29,513 nt of DNA from Ga0077536 sp943370145 (GTDB taxonomy: Bacteria; Pseudomonadota; Gammaproteobacteria; Ga0077536): NCBI GenBank assembly GCA_943370145.1, contig CALRPY020000057.1:1-29513 (forward strand), written 5' to 3'. Under the pieces are notes generated by a model. The model searched no databases. It was not told where the DNA came from and was given only the letters and a program-made list of their open reading frames with translations. Shown one piece after another: positions 1-7,498 of the stretch. Within the stretch, counting starts at the first letter, position 1; the number at the start of each line of letters is the position of its first letter. Position numbers and translations under genes: made by a program.

Positions 1-109
1 GAACACCGAGAGGATCGGGTGGGCAGGTGCCGCCCGGCCGGCATTGCCACGGCAGAGGCGCATTCCTCAATGCACCGTTCTTCTCCGTGTCCTCCGTGCG
101 CTCCGTGGT
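1..109. repeat. CTCCGTG-type inverted-repeat element, copy 1 (left end cut by window edge)
   Basis: The right arm at 81-107 is three 9-nt units ending in CTCCGTG (TTCTCCGTG, TCCTCCGTG, CGCTCCGTG). The window starts inside a matching left arm (GAACACCGAG at 1-10), which is a diverged complement of the same unit. The interior has no convincing reading frame. It belongs to the six-copy family described at 151-264, 1424-1554, 9885-10013, 29171-29285 and 29336-29456. Confidence 0.75.
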
Positions 110-150
110 CAACATTCGGCGCCTGTTGCCGCGGCAACGCCGGGTTTCAT

Positions 151-264
151 CACGGAGCGCACGGAGCAGTCGCATTTTCGAGCGCGTTTCGGGCAATGGC
201 CATGCCGTCGACCGCTGGCTCAGCGCCACTCGAAAAATCTCGGTGTTCTCGGTGTTCTCTGTGG
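151..264. repeat. CTCCGTG-type inverted-repeat element, copy 2
   Basis: The left arm is two complementary 9-nt units (CACGGAGCG, CACGGAGCA; 151-168). The right arm at 237-263 has three diverged units (ATCTCGGTG, TTCTCGGTG, TTCTCTGTG). The arms are inverted complements around a spacer of about 70 nt with no gene. Between copies 1 and 2 lies a perfect 14-nt palindrome (GTTGCC GC GGCAAC, 125-138). The stretch 321-483 downstream is non-coding apart from the ribosome-binding site of the next gene. Confidence 0.8.
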
Positions 265-290
265 CCCAACAGCACGTGGACACCGGCACG

Positions 291-320
291 CGCGTCCAAA
301 TGTGAACAAGAGACAGCCCG
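291..320. repeat. 30-nt direct repeat, left copy
   Basis: This 30-nt sequence begins CGCGTCCAAATGTGAACAAG and recurs at 29483-29512 in the same orientation with a single mismatch (A to C). In both places it follows about 25 nt after a diverged CTCCGTG element, so the similarity between the two edges extends over roughly 80 nt. It may be the conserved 3' tail of a larger composite repeat. No gene product can be assigned to it. Confidence 0.85.
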
Positions 321-483
321 ATGCGGGAGAGGCGAATCGCTTTCATGATCCGGCCGACGCACTTGCGCCAGCCCAAGCCACGCGACCGGCGTACCCCGCG
401 CATTCGACAAGGGCTCGACGAAGGAGCAGGTGCATCGAACGCGATGGACTGCCGCCGGGCCCCCCAATCTTCGAGGACCAACA

Positions 484-1266
484 GTGACCGACTCAGCCCG
501 TTTCCTGCATGCGCTGTACGATCTCAGCGCGAAACACATTTTCCTCACGGGGGCTTCCAGCGGCCTCGGCCGCCACTTCGCGCGGACGCTTGCGTCGGCC
601 GGCGCCCGCGTCGCGCTCGCCGCGCGCAGCGTCGACAAGCTGGCGGCGCTGGCTGAAGAAATCCGTGCCACCGGCGGGCGCTGCGAGGTCTACGCGCTGG
701 ACGTGCGCGATCGCGATGCGATCCGCCAGTGCGTGGCCACGGCGGAAGCGGTCGCGCCGATTGATGTGCTCGTCAACAACGCCGGCATCGCGCGTCCCAG
801 GGCGCCGGAGAAGCTTGGCGATGCGGAATGGGACGAGGTCTACGAAACGAACCTGCGGGGCCCTTGGGTGCTGGCGCAGGAAGTGATCAAGCGTCGCCTC
901 GCCGATGGGCGCGGTTGCAGCGTCATCAATATCGCGTCGGTGCTCGGCATTCGCGCCATCGGCCATCTCGCGCCCTACAGTGCTGCGAAGGCTGGTCTAA
1001 TCAACCTGGGCCGTGACCTGTGCGTGGATCTCGCGACGAAGGGCATTCGCGTCAACGCGCTCGCGCCGGGCTACTTCGTGACCGAGATGAACGACGAGTG
1101 GCTGCAGACGGCAGCGGGCGACAAGCTCCGCCAGCGCATCCCCGCCAAGCGCTTCGGGCAGCCCGCGGAACTCGACGGCGCGCTCGTTTTCCTCGCGTCC
1201 GACGCCTCCCGCTACATGAACGGCAACTGCATCACGATCGACGGCGGCCACACGGCCGGGCTGTGA
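484..1266 (+). CDS. SDR-family oxidoreductase, classical type
   Basis: Predicted 260-aa NAD(P)-dependent short-chain dehydrogenase/reductase that would interconvert a hydroxyl and a carbonyl group. All classical landmarks are present: cofactor motif TGASSGLG (residues 22-29), NNAG (98-101), catalytic Ser152, Tyr165 and Lys169 (YSAAK), and a C-terminal IDGG segment. Arg48 after the second beta strand suggests NADP(H) preference (inference). I chose GTG at 484 because GAGGA lies 6 nt upstream at 473-477 and homology-like sequence starts there. An in-frame upstream ATG at 430 lacks a ribosome-binding site. The gene stands alone on the plus strand and converges on the MaoC gene, so a link to that operon is only positional. 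The substrate is unknown. Confidence 0.93.
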   Translation: MTDSARFLHALYDLSAKHIFLTGASSGLGRHFARTLASAGARVALAARSVDKLAALAEEIRATGGRCEVYALDVRDRDAIRQCVATAEAVAPIDVLVNNAGIARPRAPEKLGDAEWDEVYETNLRGPWVLAQEVIKRRLADGRGCSVINIASVLGIRAIGHLAPYSAAKAGLINLGRDLCVDLATKGIRVNALAPGYFVTEMNDEWLQTAAGDKLRQRIPAKRFGQPAELDGALVFLASDASRYMNGNCITIDGGHTAGL

Positions 1267-1365
1267 GGGTTCGGCTTGGCGTTTGTATTCGCCACCGAGC
1301 AACTGTGTCCCGCGCTGCGCTAAGACGGTCTGTAGGGCCCACGGCCTGCGGGTTCTGACCATGGC

Positions 1366-1406
1366 GGAGAAAAGGTGTCAGATTTCAAATCTGACACCTT
1401 TTCTCC
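1366..1406. repeat. 41-nt perfect palindrome, possible bidirectional terminator
   Basis: Two 20-nt arms pair perfectly around a single C at 1386. The core is AAAAGGTGTCAGATTT followed by its complement. AAAA/TTTT at the stem base means that in either direction the hairpin ends in a T-rich side, as in a bidirectional rho-independent terminator between the convergent SDR and MaoC genes. The perfect symmetry, far beyond what termination needs, also fits a dispersed palindromic repeat. A GTG inside it opens a long spurious frame on the plus strand. Confidence 0.75.
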
Positions 1407-1423
1407 CCTCGGGTGCAGTGTGT

Positions 1424-1554
1424 CACCACGGAGGGCACGGAGAAGATTGACTGGGATCGTGCCTGCTGCTGTCCACCGCTGGAGCGGCGGCACTGGACCC
1501 GATCAAATCGGTACTATTCTCCGTGAACTCCGTGAACTCCGTGCCCTCCGTGGT
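1424..1554. repeat. CTCCGTG-type inverted-repeat element, copy 3
   Basis: Best preserved copy. The left arm CACCACGGAGGGCACGGAGA (1424-1443) is complementary to the right arm at 1517-1554, which has four 9-nt units (TTCTCCGTG, AACTCCGTG twice, CCCTCCGTG) followed by a run of A. The spacer is about 70 nt and has its own short inverted repeat (GTCCA/TGGAC, 1471-1498). Together with the palindrome at 1366-1406 this fills the 363-nt gap between the SDR and MaoC genes; no gene is visible there. Confidence 0.85.
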
Positions 1555-1629
1555 AAAAAAATCTTCACCCGCCGCCCCGCCAAGCGGCTGCTGCGGCGAT
1601 GCCGATGGGGCTCGCATCGGCGCCGATAC

Positions 1630-2649
1630 CTACGCCCCCCACACCACCAGGCCCCAGGCCAGCACCTTCTCGGTCTGGTACTTGCCGTCGGTGCCGGGGC
1701 GCGTGGCGAAGGCTTCGATTTCGAGATCGTAGAGGCGCCCGCCCTGCGGGGCCGCAGTGATGCCGACCACTTTGAAGCGGCTGCTGATGACGTCGTTCTC
1801 GAGCACCGGGCCCAAGTGGTCGCAGTAGCGCCAGGCCACCATCGACAGCAGGTTGGGCAGCGCGCGCACGACCTGCGCGAGCACCAGCGAAATCGTGTGG
1901 CCGCCGTAGACCAGGCGCTGGCCGAGATAGCTCTTGGTCGCGTCGGTGTGGGTGTAGGCCATGTTCAGCGACATGCGCACGAGTTCCGGCGCGCAGGTGA
2001 CGGTGTCCTGGATCCTGATGTCGACTTCGTCGCCAACCTTGAGATCCAGCGGACGCAGGCCGGTCGCCTCGCTCGCCAGCGGCGACAGGTCCCAGCCGGT
2101 CGGCAGGGCGCCCAGCAGTTCGCTCTCGTCGAAGCTGTTCTTGATCCACGAGAAATCGTCGTCGTGGCCGGTGTCGGCCTGCGGATCGCGGCAGGCGACC
2201 ATCGGGCAGCGCCAGAAGTGGAGCACGACCTCGTCGCGCTGGTTCACCGTCGTCATCTCGAGCGCGACCATGCCGGTCGCCGCGCGACCCGGCTTGGGCT
2301 TGTTCTGCTTGAGGCCGACGACCTTCGTCGTCGTGTACAGCGAATCGCCGATGAACACGGGCTTGCGCACGAGCATGCCGCGGTAGAAGAGATTGCCCTT
2401 CACGTGCTGTGAGGCATAGGTCGTCTGGCCGGCCGCCATGTGCACGGCGAGATAGGCGTGCACGAGCGGGCGGGCGTCGCCAGTGACGCGACGGCACAGG
2501 TGGTGGTCCAGCGGCAGCCGCATGCGGTCGCCGAACAGCGCGCCGTAGACCGCCGCGTGGCCATCCGTGACGGTGATGGAGGGTGCGGAGAAGACCTGCC
2601 CCTTGCTGAATTCCTCGAAATAGGGGCCGTCGACGGTATGCAGTGTCAT
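1630..2649 (-). CDS. MaoC-family double hot-dog hydratase/dehydratase
   Basis: Predicted 339-aa enoyl-CoA hydratase-type protein. The length and layout fit two fused hot-dog folds, as in mesaconyl-CoA-type hydratases, and the N-terminal phrase FEEFSKGQVF is typical of that group. The N-terminal half carries a hydratase-like segment (FGDRMRLPLD, then HAYLA about 25 residues on), but the usual N-P-x-H after GD is replaced, so the active site is diverged or belongs to a different subclass. The second half has a parallel segment (YTHTDATKSYLG, then VYGGHTISL). It is the last gene of the minus-strand operon, 62 nt after the cyclase gene, with GAGGCG upstream of the ATG. It probably hydrates an unsaturated CoA thioester made by the acyl-CoA dehydrogenase of the same operon (inference). 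Confidence 0.85.
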   Translation of the reverse strand: MTLHTVDGPYFEEFSKGQVFSAPSITVTDGHAAVYGALFGDRMRLPLDHHLCRRVTGDARPLVHAYLAVHMAAGQTTYASQHVKGNLFYRGMLVRKPVFIGDSLYTTTKVVGLKQNKPKPGRAATGMVALEMTTVNQRDEVVLHFWRCPMVACRDPQADTGHDDDFSWIKNSFDESELLGALPTGWDLSPLASEATGLRPLDLKVGDEVDIRIQDTVTCAPELVRMSLNMAYTHTDATKSYLGQRLVYGGHTISLVLAQVVRALPNLLSMVAWRYCDHLGPVLENDVISSRFKVVGITAAPQGGRLYDLEIEAFATRPGTDGKYQTEKVLAWGLVVWGA

Positions 2650-2669
2650 GTTCGCCTCGCTGGAAATGC

Positions 2670-2693
2670 GCGCGGCGGCCGGGGCCGCCGCGC
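2670..2693 (-). other. GC-rich intercistronic hairpin
   Basis: A perfect inverted repeat, GCGCGGCGGCC with its complement and only two nucleotides between (10-bp stem with 4-nt loop in practice), sits between the cyclase and MaoC genes. No T-run follows on the minus strand, so it is more likely a processing, stabilising or partial-attenuation element than a full terminator. Confidence 0.55.
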
Positions 2694-2711
2694 CTGGTCT
2701 CTGACTGTGGT

Positions 2712-3653
2712 TTAGCGGATCGCGATCGGGTTGATGATCATCTGGACGGACCCGGTCATCCGCGCCGCGCCCAGCACGAACATGAACTCATAGGCCTTGT
2801 CCTTCGCGAGTTCGCGGGTGTCCATGTTCTCCAGGATGTAGATGCCGGCCTTGGTCAGCAGTTCCTGGTGCACCGGGAAGAGGATGTTCTTCTGCTCGCC
2901 CGGCAGCACTTCGAGGCCCCAGGTGTCGGCGCCGACGGCCATGACGTCCAGCGACGCGAGGTATTTCGCGCCTTCGCTGCCGATGCCGGGTTCGCCCTTG
3001 CCGAAGCGGGCGTCGTCCTTGCCGAGCAGGGAGAGCCAGCCCGTGTTGAGGAGCACGACGTCACCCTTGCGGATCTCGGTCTGCTGCTTCGCCGCGCAGT
3101 CCTTGATGTCCTGCGGCGTGATGACCTCGCCTTCGACGAGCATCTTGCCCTTGCAGGCCTCGATGTCGATCAGCACGCCGCGGGTGACGACCGGCGGGAT
3201 GTTGTGCAGGCCGAACATCGTGAGGCCATCGGCCCGGATGAACTCGGCGCTGCGCTTGCCGTTGTAGTAGACGTCATCGACCGCGGCGTGGCCGAGGCCG
3301 TCGAGCTGCGAGCCCGAGCCCATCCAGCCGGCGATGATGTCGTCGGCGAAGTTGAACTTGTTCTCACCCATCGCCTGGTACTGGCCCTGGTTGGGCGTCA
3401 GCACCGTCAGGTGGAAGTAACGCGGGGGAAAGGAGGGCGTCTTCGCGCTGGTCTCTATGCCCAGGCGATACGTCTTGCCGGTCTTGATCAGCTTCGCCGC
3501 TTCCAGCGTCCGTTCCGGGCCGTTCATGTTGAAGGAGCCGAGCTGATCGTCGGCGCCCCACTTGGATGGATACCACTTGTCTTCCGCCTGGGCATTGCCG
3601 AGCCCGGCCGCGAGCGTGATCACGGCGGCCGCGAGTGAGTTCCTGAACTTCAT
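2712..3653 (-). CDS. Exported cyclase-family (kynurenine formamidase-like) protein
   Basis: Predicted 313-aa periplasmic member of the cyclase/kynurenine-formamidase-like metal-dependent hydrolase family. Residues 1-23 form a clear Sec signal peptide (basic MKFR, Ala/Leu-rich core, AQA cleavage site before ED). The family metal site is recognisable as SQLDGLGH (115-122) with Asp118 and His122. The first histidine of the classical HxxTHxDxPxH motif is Gln here, as in the Q-x-D-G-L-x-H subgroup. ATG at 3653 is preceded by a strong GGGGGAGG site; a longer frame upstream has neither. An exported enzyme inside an otherwise cytoplasmic CoA-pathway operon suggests extracytoplasmic lactone or amide opening of the incoming substrate (inference). 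Exact activity is unknown. Confidence 0.85.
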   Translation of the reverse strand: MKFRNSLAAAVITLAAGLGNAQAEDKWYPSKWGADDQLGSFNMNGPERTLEAAKLIKTGKTYRLGIETSAKTPSFPPRYFHLTVLTPNQGQYQAMGENKFNFADDIIAGWMGSGSQLDGLGHAAVDDVYYNGKRSAEFIRADGLTMFGLHNIPPVVTRGVLIDIEACKGKMLVEGEVITPQDIKDCAAKQQTEIRKGDVVLLNTGWLSLLGKDDARFGKGEPGIGSEGAKYLASLDVMAVGADTWGLEVLPGEQKNILFPVHQELLTKAGIYILENMDTRELAKDKAYEFMFVLGAARMTGSVQMIINPIAIR

Positions 3654-3669
3654 GCATCCTCCCCCTCTG

Positions 3670-3702
3670 TCACTTTTTAGTGAGGCGCCGCAGCGCGGCG
3701 CC
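3670..3702 (-). other. Tandem intercistronic hairpins
   Basis: Two adjacent perfect inverted repeats lie between the CoA-transferase and cyclase genes: GGCGCCGC-AGC-GCGGCGCC (3684-3702) and TCACT-TTTT-AGTGA (3670-3683). In transcript order the GC-rich one comes first. Neither is followed by a U-tract, so an mRNA stability or processing role is more likely than full termination. Confidence 0.5.
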
Positions 3703-3718
3703 CTGGTGCCGGCAGGTC

Positions 3719-4825
3719 TCAGGCGCCGAATTCCGCCTTGATCGCGCTGCCGTGTTCGTCCAGCGCCGGCACGCGGCGCGGGGTCTGTGCGTCGTCGCAT
3801 ACCCGGCGCACGAAGGTCGCCGAGTGCCCGCCGGAGACCACTTCCTTGGTCTTCAGGGCCGGATGTTTCCACACGTCTTCGACATAGTTGATGCGGCCGT
3901 AGGCAATCTCGCCGGCTTCCAGCAGTTGCGCGAGTTCAACCCGGGTGTACTGCGTGAAGAAGCGCTCGATCTCCGTGGTCAGCGCCGGCCGGTTGGCGAC
4001 GCGCAGCGGATTGGTCCTGAAGCGTTCATCGTCGGCGAGTTCGGGGCGGCCGATCACCTTGCACAGGTTGATCCACTCGCGATGGTTCTGGACCGCGATG
4101 ATGATGAGCCCGTCCTTCGTCTGGTGCGCGCCGTAAGGCGCGATCTGCGAGTGATCGAGGCCGGTGCCGGTCAGGCGGCGGTTGCCGTACTTGTAATAGG
4201 CAAGCGGCACGCTCATCCACTCACTCATCACGTCGAACAGCGACACATCGACATGCTGGCCCCGCCCGGTATTGCCGCGCTCGAGCAGCGCCCGCAGGAT
4301 TTCGCCATAGGCCGTGAGGCCGGTCGAGATATCGCACACGGAGATGCCGCAGCGGGTGGGCTGGTCCGGCGTGCCGGTCACCGACACGAGGCCGGCCTCG
4401 GCCTGTACCAGGAAGTCGTAGGCCTTCATCTCGGCGAGTTCGCCACTGCTGCCGTAGCCCGAGATGCTGCACATCACGAGCCGGGGGTTCAGCGCGCTGA
4501 CCGCCTCCCAGCCGAGGCCGAGGCGGTCGACCGCGCCCGGGCGCAGGTTCTGGATGAAGACGTCGGCCTTCGCGATCATGCGCTTCATCAACTGCAGGTC
4601 TTCATCGCGCTTGGCGTCGATGACAATCGATTCCTTGCCGGCGTTGAGCCATACGAAGAATGCTGATTCACCGTTGACCACCGTGTCGTAGTGGCGGGCG
4701 AAGTCACCCTCGTCGCGTTCGATCTTGATGATCCGGGCGCCGGCCTCGGCCAGCAGCCGCGCGCAGTAGGGCGCCGCGACCGCCTGCTCGAGGGAGACGA
4801 CCAGTGTGCCTGTCAGGGCGCTCAT
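3719..4825 (-). CDS. CaiB/BaiF family class III CoA-transferase
   Basis: Predicted 368-aa cytoplasmic enzyme that moves CoA from a donor thioester onto a carboxylic acid, activating or recycling a pathway intermediate. The fold landmarks are clear: the N-terminal AAPYCARLLAEAGARIIKIE segment, QNLRPG (92-97), and KAYDFLVQAEAGL with the expected nucleophilic Asp at 137. Length is slightly under the usual 390-430 residues. It is the fourth gene of the operon, 22 nt after the alcohol dehydrogenase gene. Co-location with a mesaconyl-CoA-hydratase-like MaoC protein recalls citramalate/itaconate-type CoA-transferases, but the acid substrate cannot be read from sequence. Confidence 0.92.
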   Translation of the reverse strand: MSALTGTLVVSLEQAVAAPYCARLLAEAGARIIKIERDEGDFARHYDTVVNGESAFFVWLNAGKESIVIDAKRDEDLQLMKRMIAKADVFIQNLRPGAVDRLGLGWEAVSALNPRLVMCSISGYGSSGELAEMKAYDFLVQAEAGLVSVTGTPDQPTRCGISVCDISTGLTAYGEILRALLERGNTGRGQHVDVSLFDVMSEWMSVPLAYYKYGNRRLTGTGLDHSQIAPYGAHQTKDGLIIIAVQNHREWINLCKVIGRPELADDERFRTNPLRVANRPALTTEIERFFTQYTRVELAQLLEAGEIAYGRINYVEDVWKHPALKTKEVVSGGHSATFVRRVCDDAQTPRRVPALDEHGSAIKAEFGA

Positions 4826-4847
4826 CGCTGCGTGCTCCGGGCGGGCA

Positions 4848-5936
4848 TCAGGCGGGCATCACGATTGACGCGCGGCGCACCTTGCGCGCCGCGGAGTCGT
4901 CGAGCGCCTCGACGATGTGGTCCATCGCGTAGTCGCGGTCGAGCAGCGTGTCGAACGGGTACTTGTCGCGGTTCGCCGCCAGGAAGTCCATGGACTTCTT
5001 CAGGTAGGGACCGTTGTAGCGCAACGCGGTGATCGTGGTGATGCCACGCCGCAGCGCGAAGGCGGGGTCGTAGGCGACCGTCTTGCCGGGCGTGACCGTG
5101 CCCAGCGAGATCATCGCGCCACCCGGGCGAATCAGCGTGAAGGCTTCCGGGAAGGCGGCGAGCACGCCGGTGACTTCCATGCCGAAGTCCGCGCCGTTGC
5201 CACCGGTCAGCTTGCGCACGGCTTCCGCCCGGGCTTCCGGCGTCGGGTGCTCGTTCATGTCGATCACGTGATGCGCGCCGAACTTCTTCGCTTCCTCCAG
5301 GCGCAGCGGCACGCCGTCGATCATGATGACCTGGGCACCCTTCTCGTGCGCGATCGCGGCGGCGTTGAGACCGAGGCCGCCGGCGCCCTGGATGACGATG
5401 CTGTCGCCGTAGGTGATGCCGGAGAGGTCGAGGCCGAAGTAGACCTGGCTCTGCGCGCAGTTCGCGCTCGCCGCGGCCTGGTCGGACACGTTGTCGGGCA
5501 CTTTGTAGAAAACCTGCTCCGGATGGATGATCCAGTGCGTGGCGAAGGTCGCGTGGAAGTGCGGATCGTCCTCGGGCTGGCGGCCCCAGTAGCGATAGGC
5601 GTTTTCGCACATGTAGAACTGCCCCTTCTGGCAGGGATAGCACTTGCGGCAGTGGATGAAATACGTGGAGACGACGCGGTCGCCTTCCTTGATGGGCTGG
5701 CCGGCGTGGTCGGTGGTCACGCCCGCGCCGAGGCGCTCGATGACCGCCACGGTCTCGTGGCCCAGGCCGCCGCGCTGCTTCGCCGGATGGTGGCCGCACC
5801 AGATGTGCACCTCGGTGCCGCAGACGTTGCTGCGGAGGATGCGCACGATGAGTTCGCCGGGCGCCGGATCGGGGACCGTGTATTCCTGGAAGTCGAGCTT
5901 CCCCGGTTCGGTCATGACTGCAATTTGACCTTTCAT
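4848..5936 (-). CDS. Zinc-dependent medium-chain alcohol dehydrogenase
   Basis: Predicted 362-aa MDR-superfamily dehydrogenase oxidising an alcohol with NAD(P)+. The N-terminal GroES-like domain has the catalytic zinc site (NVCGTEVH and GLGHE) and the structural-zinc cysteines in CRKCYPCQKGQFYMC. The Rossmann domain has GAGGLGLNAAA. ATG at 5936 is chosen because AGGAG lies 9 nt upstream; a TTG three codons earlier would overlap that site. Gaps are 31 nt to the upstream aldehyde dehydrogenase gene and 22 nt to the downstream CoA-transferase gene, so co-transcription is likely. Paired with the adjacent aldehyde dehydrogenase it could carry an alcohol to the acid that the CoA-transferase then activates (inference). 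Confidence 0.93.
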   Translation of the reverse strand: MKGQIAVMTEPGKLDFQEYTVPDPAPGELIVRILRSNVCGTEVHIWCGHHPAKQRGGLGHETVAVIERLGAGVTTDHAGQPIKEGDRVVSTYFIHCRKCYPCQKGQFYMCENAYRYWGRQPEDDPHFHATFATHWIIHPEQVFYKVPDNVSDQAAASANCAQSQVYFGLDLSGITYGDSIVIQGAGGLGLNAAAIAHEKGAQVIMIDGVPLRLEEAKKFGAHHVIDMNEHPTPEARAEAVRKLTGGNGADFGMEVTGVLAAFPEAFTLIRPGGAMISLGTVTPGKTVAYDPAFALRRGITTITALRYNGPYLKKSMDFLAANRDKYPFDTLLDRDYAMDHIVEALDDSAARKVRRASIVMPA

Positions 5937-5967
5937 CGTCTGCAACTCCTGAAAAGCTTGGGGTGGT

Positions 5968-7458
5968 TCAGCGCATCACGAACGGGTTCGGCACGTCCGC
6001 CGCGGTCGAGATCCAGACGCTCTTGGTCTGGAGGTATTCCTGCATGCCTTCGATGCCGTTCTCACGGCCGAGGCCGCTCATCTTGTAGCCGCCGAACGGC
6101 GACATGTAGCTGATGGCGCGATAGGTGTTGACCCAGATCGTGCCGGCGCGGATGGCCGCCGACACCTTGAGCGCGCGCTTGATGGACTGCGTCCACACGC
6201 CGGCGGCGAGGCCGAACGCGATGTCGTTGGCGATTTCGATCGCTTCCTCGTCGGTCTTGAAGCGGATGATCGACAGCACCGGGCCGAACACCTCCTCCTG
6301 CGCAATCCGCATCCGGTTGGTGACGCCAGCGAAGATCGTCGGTTGCACGAACAGCTTGCTGTCGCCGCATTCCGGGCCGCTGGCGGCGGCGCCGCCGAGC
6401 AGGCACTGCGCGCCTTCGGACTTCGCGACGTCGATGTACTTCAGGATCTTCTCGTACTGCGGCGGCGTCGTGACCGGGCCGACCTGGGTCGCCGGGTCCA
6501 TCGGGTTGCCGATGCGGGCCTGGCGCGCGAACTCGACGAGCCGCGCGACGAATTCATCGTAAATGCCGTCCTGCACGAGCAGGCGCGAGCCGGCGATGCA
6601 GGTCTGGCCGGTCGCGGCGAAGATGCCGGAAATCGCACCCTTCACGGCGTCGTCGATCACCGCATCGTCGAACACGATGTTCGGCGACTTGCCGCCGAGT
6701 TCGAGCGTGCAGCGCTTGAGACCCTTGGCCGCCTGCTGGTAGACGTACGCGCCACTCTCGGTGCCGCCGGTGAACGCGACCTTCGCGACTTTCGGATGCT
6801 CGACCAGCGCGGCGCCGACCTCCGCGCCGAAGCCGGTCACGACATTGACGACGCCCGGCGGGAAGCCTGCCTTCTCGAACAGTTCCATCAGCTTCAGCGT
6901 CGACGTCGACGTGAATTCGGACGGCTTGATCACCAGCGTGCAGCCGGCGGCGAGCGCCGGGGCGAGCTTGAAGGAGAGCAGCAGCAGCGGGGAGTTCCAC
7001 GGCGTGATGGCCGCGACCACGCCGATGGGTTCATGTCGCGTGTAGTTGAAGACATCCGGCTTGTCGATCGGGATGACCGCGCCCTGGATCTTGTCCGCAA
7101 GCCCGCCGTAGTAGTAGAACCACTGCGGCAGGTAGTTGCACTGGGCCAGCATCTCGTTGATGAGCTTGCCGTTGTCGCGCACCTCGTACTCGGCGAGTTC
7201 GCGCGCGTGTTCGGCAATCAGGTCGCCGAGACGGCGGAGCAGGGCGCCCCGCTGGCTGGCGTTGAGCTTCGACCACTCGCCGGTCGTCAGCTGCGCGTAG
7301 GCCGCCTCGACGGCGCGGTTGGCGTCTTCCGGGGTGCAGCGGGCGACCTCGGCCCAGACCTTGGAAGTGTACGGGTTGACGGTTTCGAAATATGCGCCGC
7401 CCGACGGGCTCGCGGATTGTCCGTTGATGTAGGCGTCGAATTTCGGCAGTGCTGTCAT
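5968..7458 (-). CDS. NAD(P)-dependent aldehyde dehydrogenase
   Basis: Predicted 496-aa ALDH-superfamily enzyme oxidising an aldehyde to its carboxylic acid. Full-length for the family, with the oxyanion Asn155 in PWNSP, general-base Glu253 in LELGGKSPN, nucleophile Cys287 in GQTCIAGSR, and a C-terminal SPFGGYKMSGLGREN segment. ATG at 7458 has GGAG upstream. It is the second gene of the operon, 40 nt after the acyl-CoA dehydrogenase gene. No oddities were seen. It is distinct from the second ALDH at 17690-19108, which has a different N-terminus and lies in another transcription unit. Confidence 0.95.
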   Translation of the reverse strand: MTALPKFDAYINGQSASPSGGAYFETVNPYTSKVWAEVARCTPEDANRAVEAAYAQLTTGEWSKLNASQRGALLRRLGDLIAEHARELAEYEVRDNGKLINEMLAQCNYLPQWFYYYGGLADKIQGAVIPIDKPDVFNYTRHEPIGVVAAITPWNSPLLLLSFKLAPALAAGCTLVIKPSEFTSTSTLKLMELFEKAGFPPGVVNVVTGFGAEVGAALVEHPKVAKVAFTGGTESGAYVYQQAAKGLKRCTLELGGKSPNIVFDDAVIDDAVKGAISGIFAATGQTCIAGSRLLVQDGIYDEFVARLVEFARQARIGNPMDPATQVGPVTTPPQYEKILKYIDVAKSEGAQCLLGGAAASGPECGDSKLFVQPTIFAGVTNRMRIAQEEVFGPVLSIIRFKTDEEAIEIANDIAFGLAAGVWTQSIKRALKVSAAIRAGTIWVNTYRAISYMSPFGGYKMSGLGRENGIEGMQEYLQTKSVWISTAADVPNPFVMR

Positions 7459-7498
7459 CGTATGCTCCGTTCGGTTGGGCGGGTCGCCTGCCGCGCGC

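Noticed and set aside
81..109. CTCCGTG nonamers as a CRISPR-like array
   Set aside because: Units are 9 nt and directly abutting without spacers, and they occur as inverted pairs. No cas genes are present.
291..320. 30-nt direct repeats as att sites of an integrative element
   Set aside because: No integrase, excisionase, relaxase or tRNA gene is seen in the window, and the repeat is attached to a dispersed repeat family. A composite-repeat explanation is simpler.
1..487. Overlapping short plus-strand frames at the left edge
   Set aside because: They read through repeat arms in all three frames and encode low-complexity products. No start site is supported before the GTG at 484.
1375..2412. 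Long plus-strand frame opening inside the 41-nt palindrome
   Set aside because: It runs antisense through the MaoC gene. Its protein is rich in Arg, His, Ala and Val with no domain, typical of the complementary strand of a GC-rich gene.
2643..3638. Plus-strand frame of about 330 codons opposite the cyclase gene
   Set aside because: Antisense to a well-supported gene with signal peptide and motif. The same holds for 4917-6113, 6343-7881, 17645-18721, 23075-24328 and 25001-26089 (+), and for 13120-14358, 15576-16901 and 21139-22668 (-).
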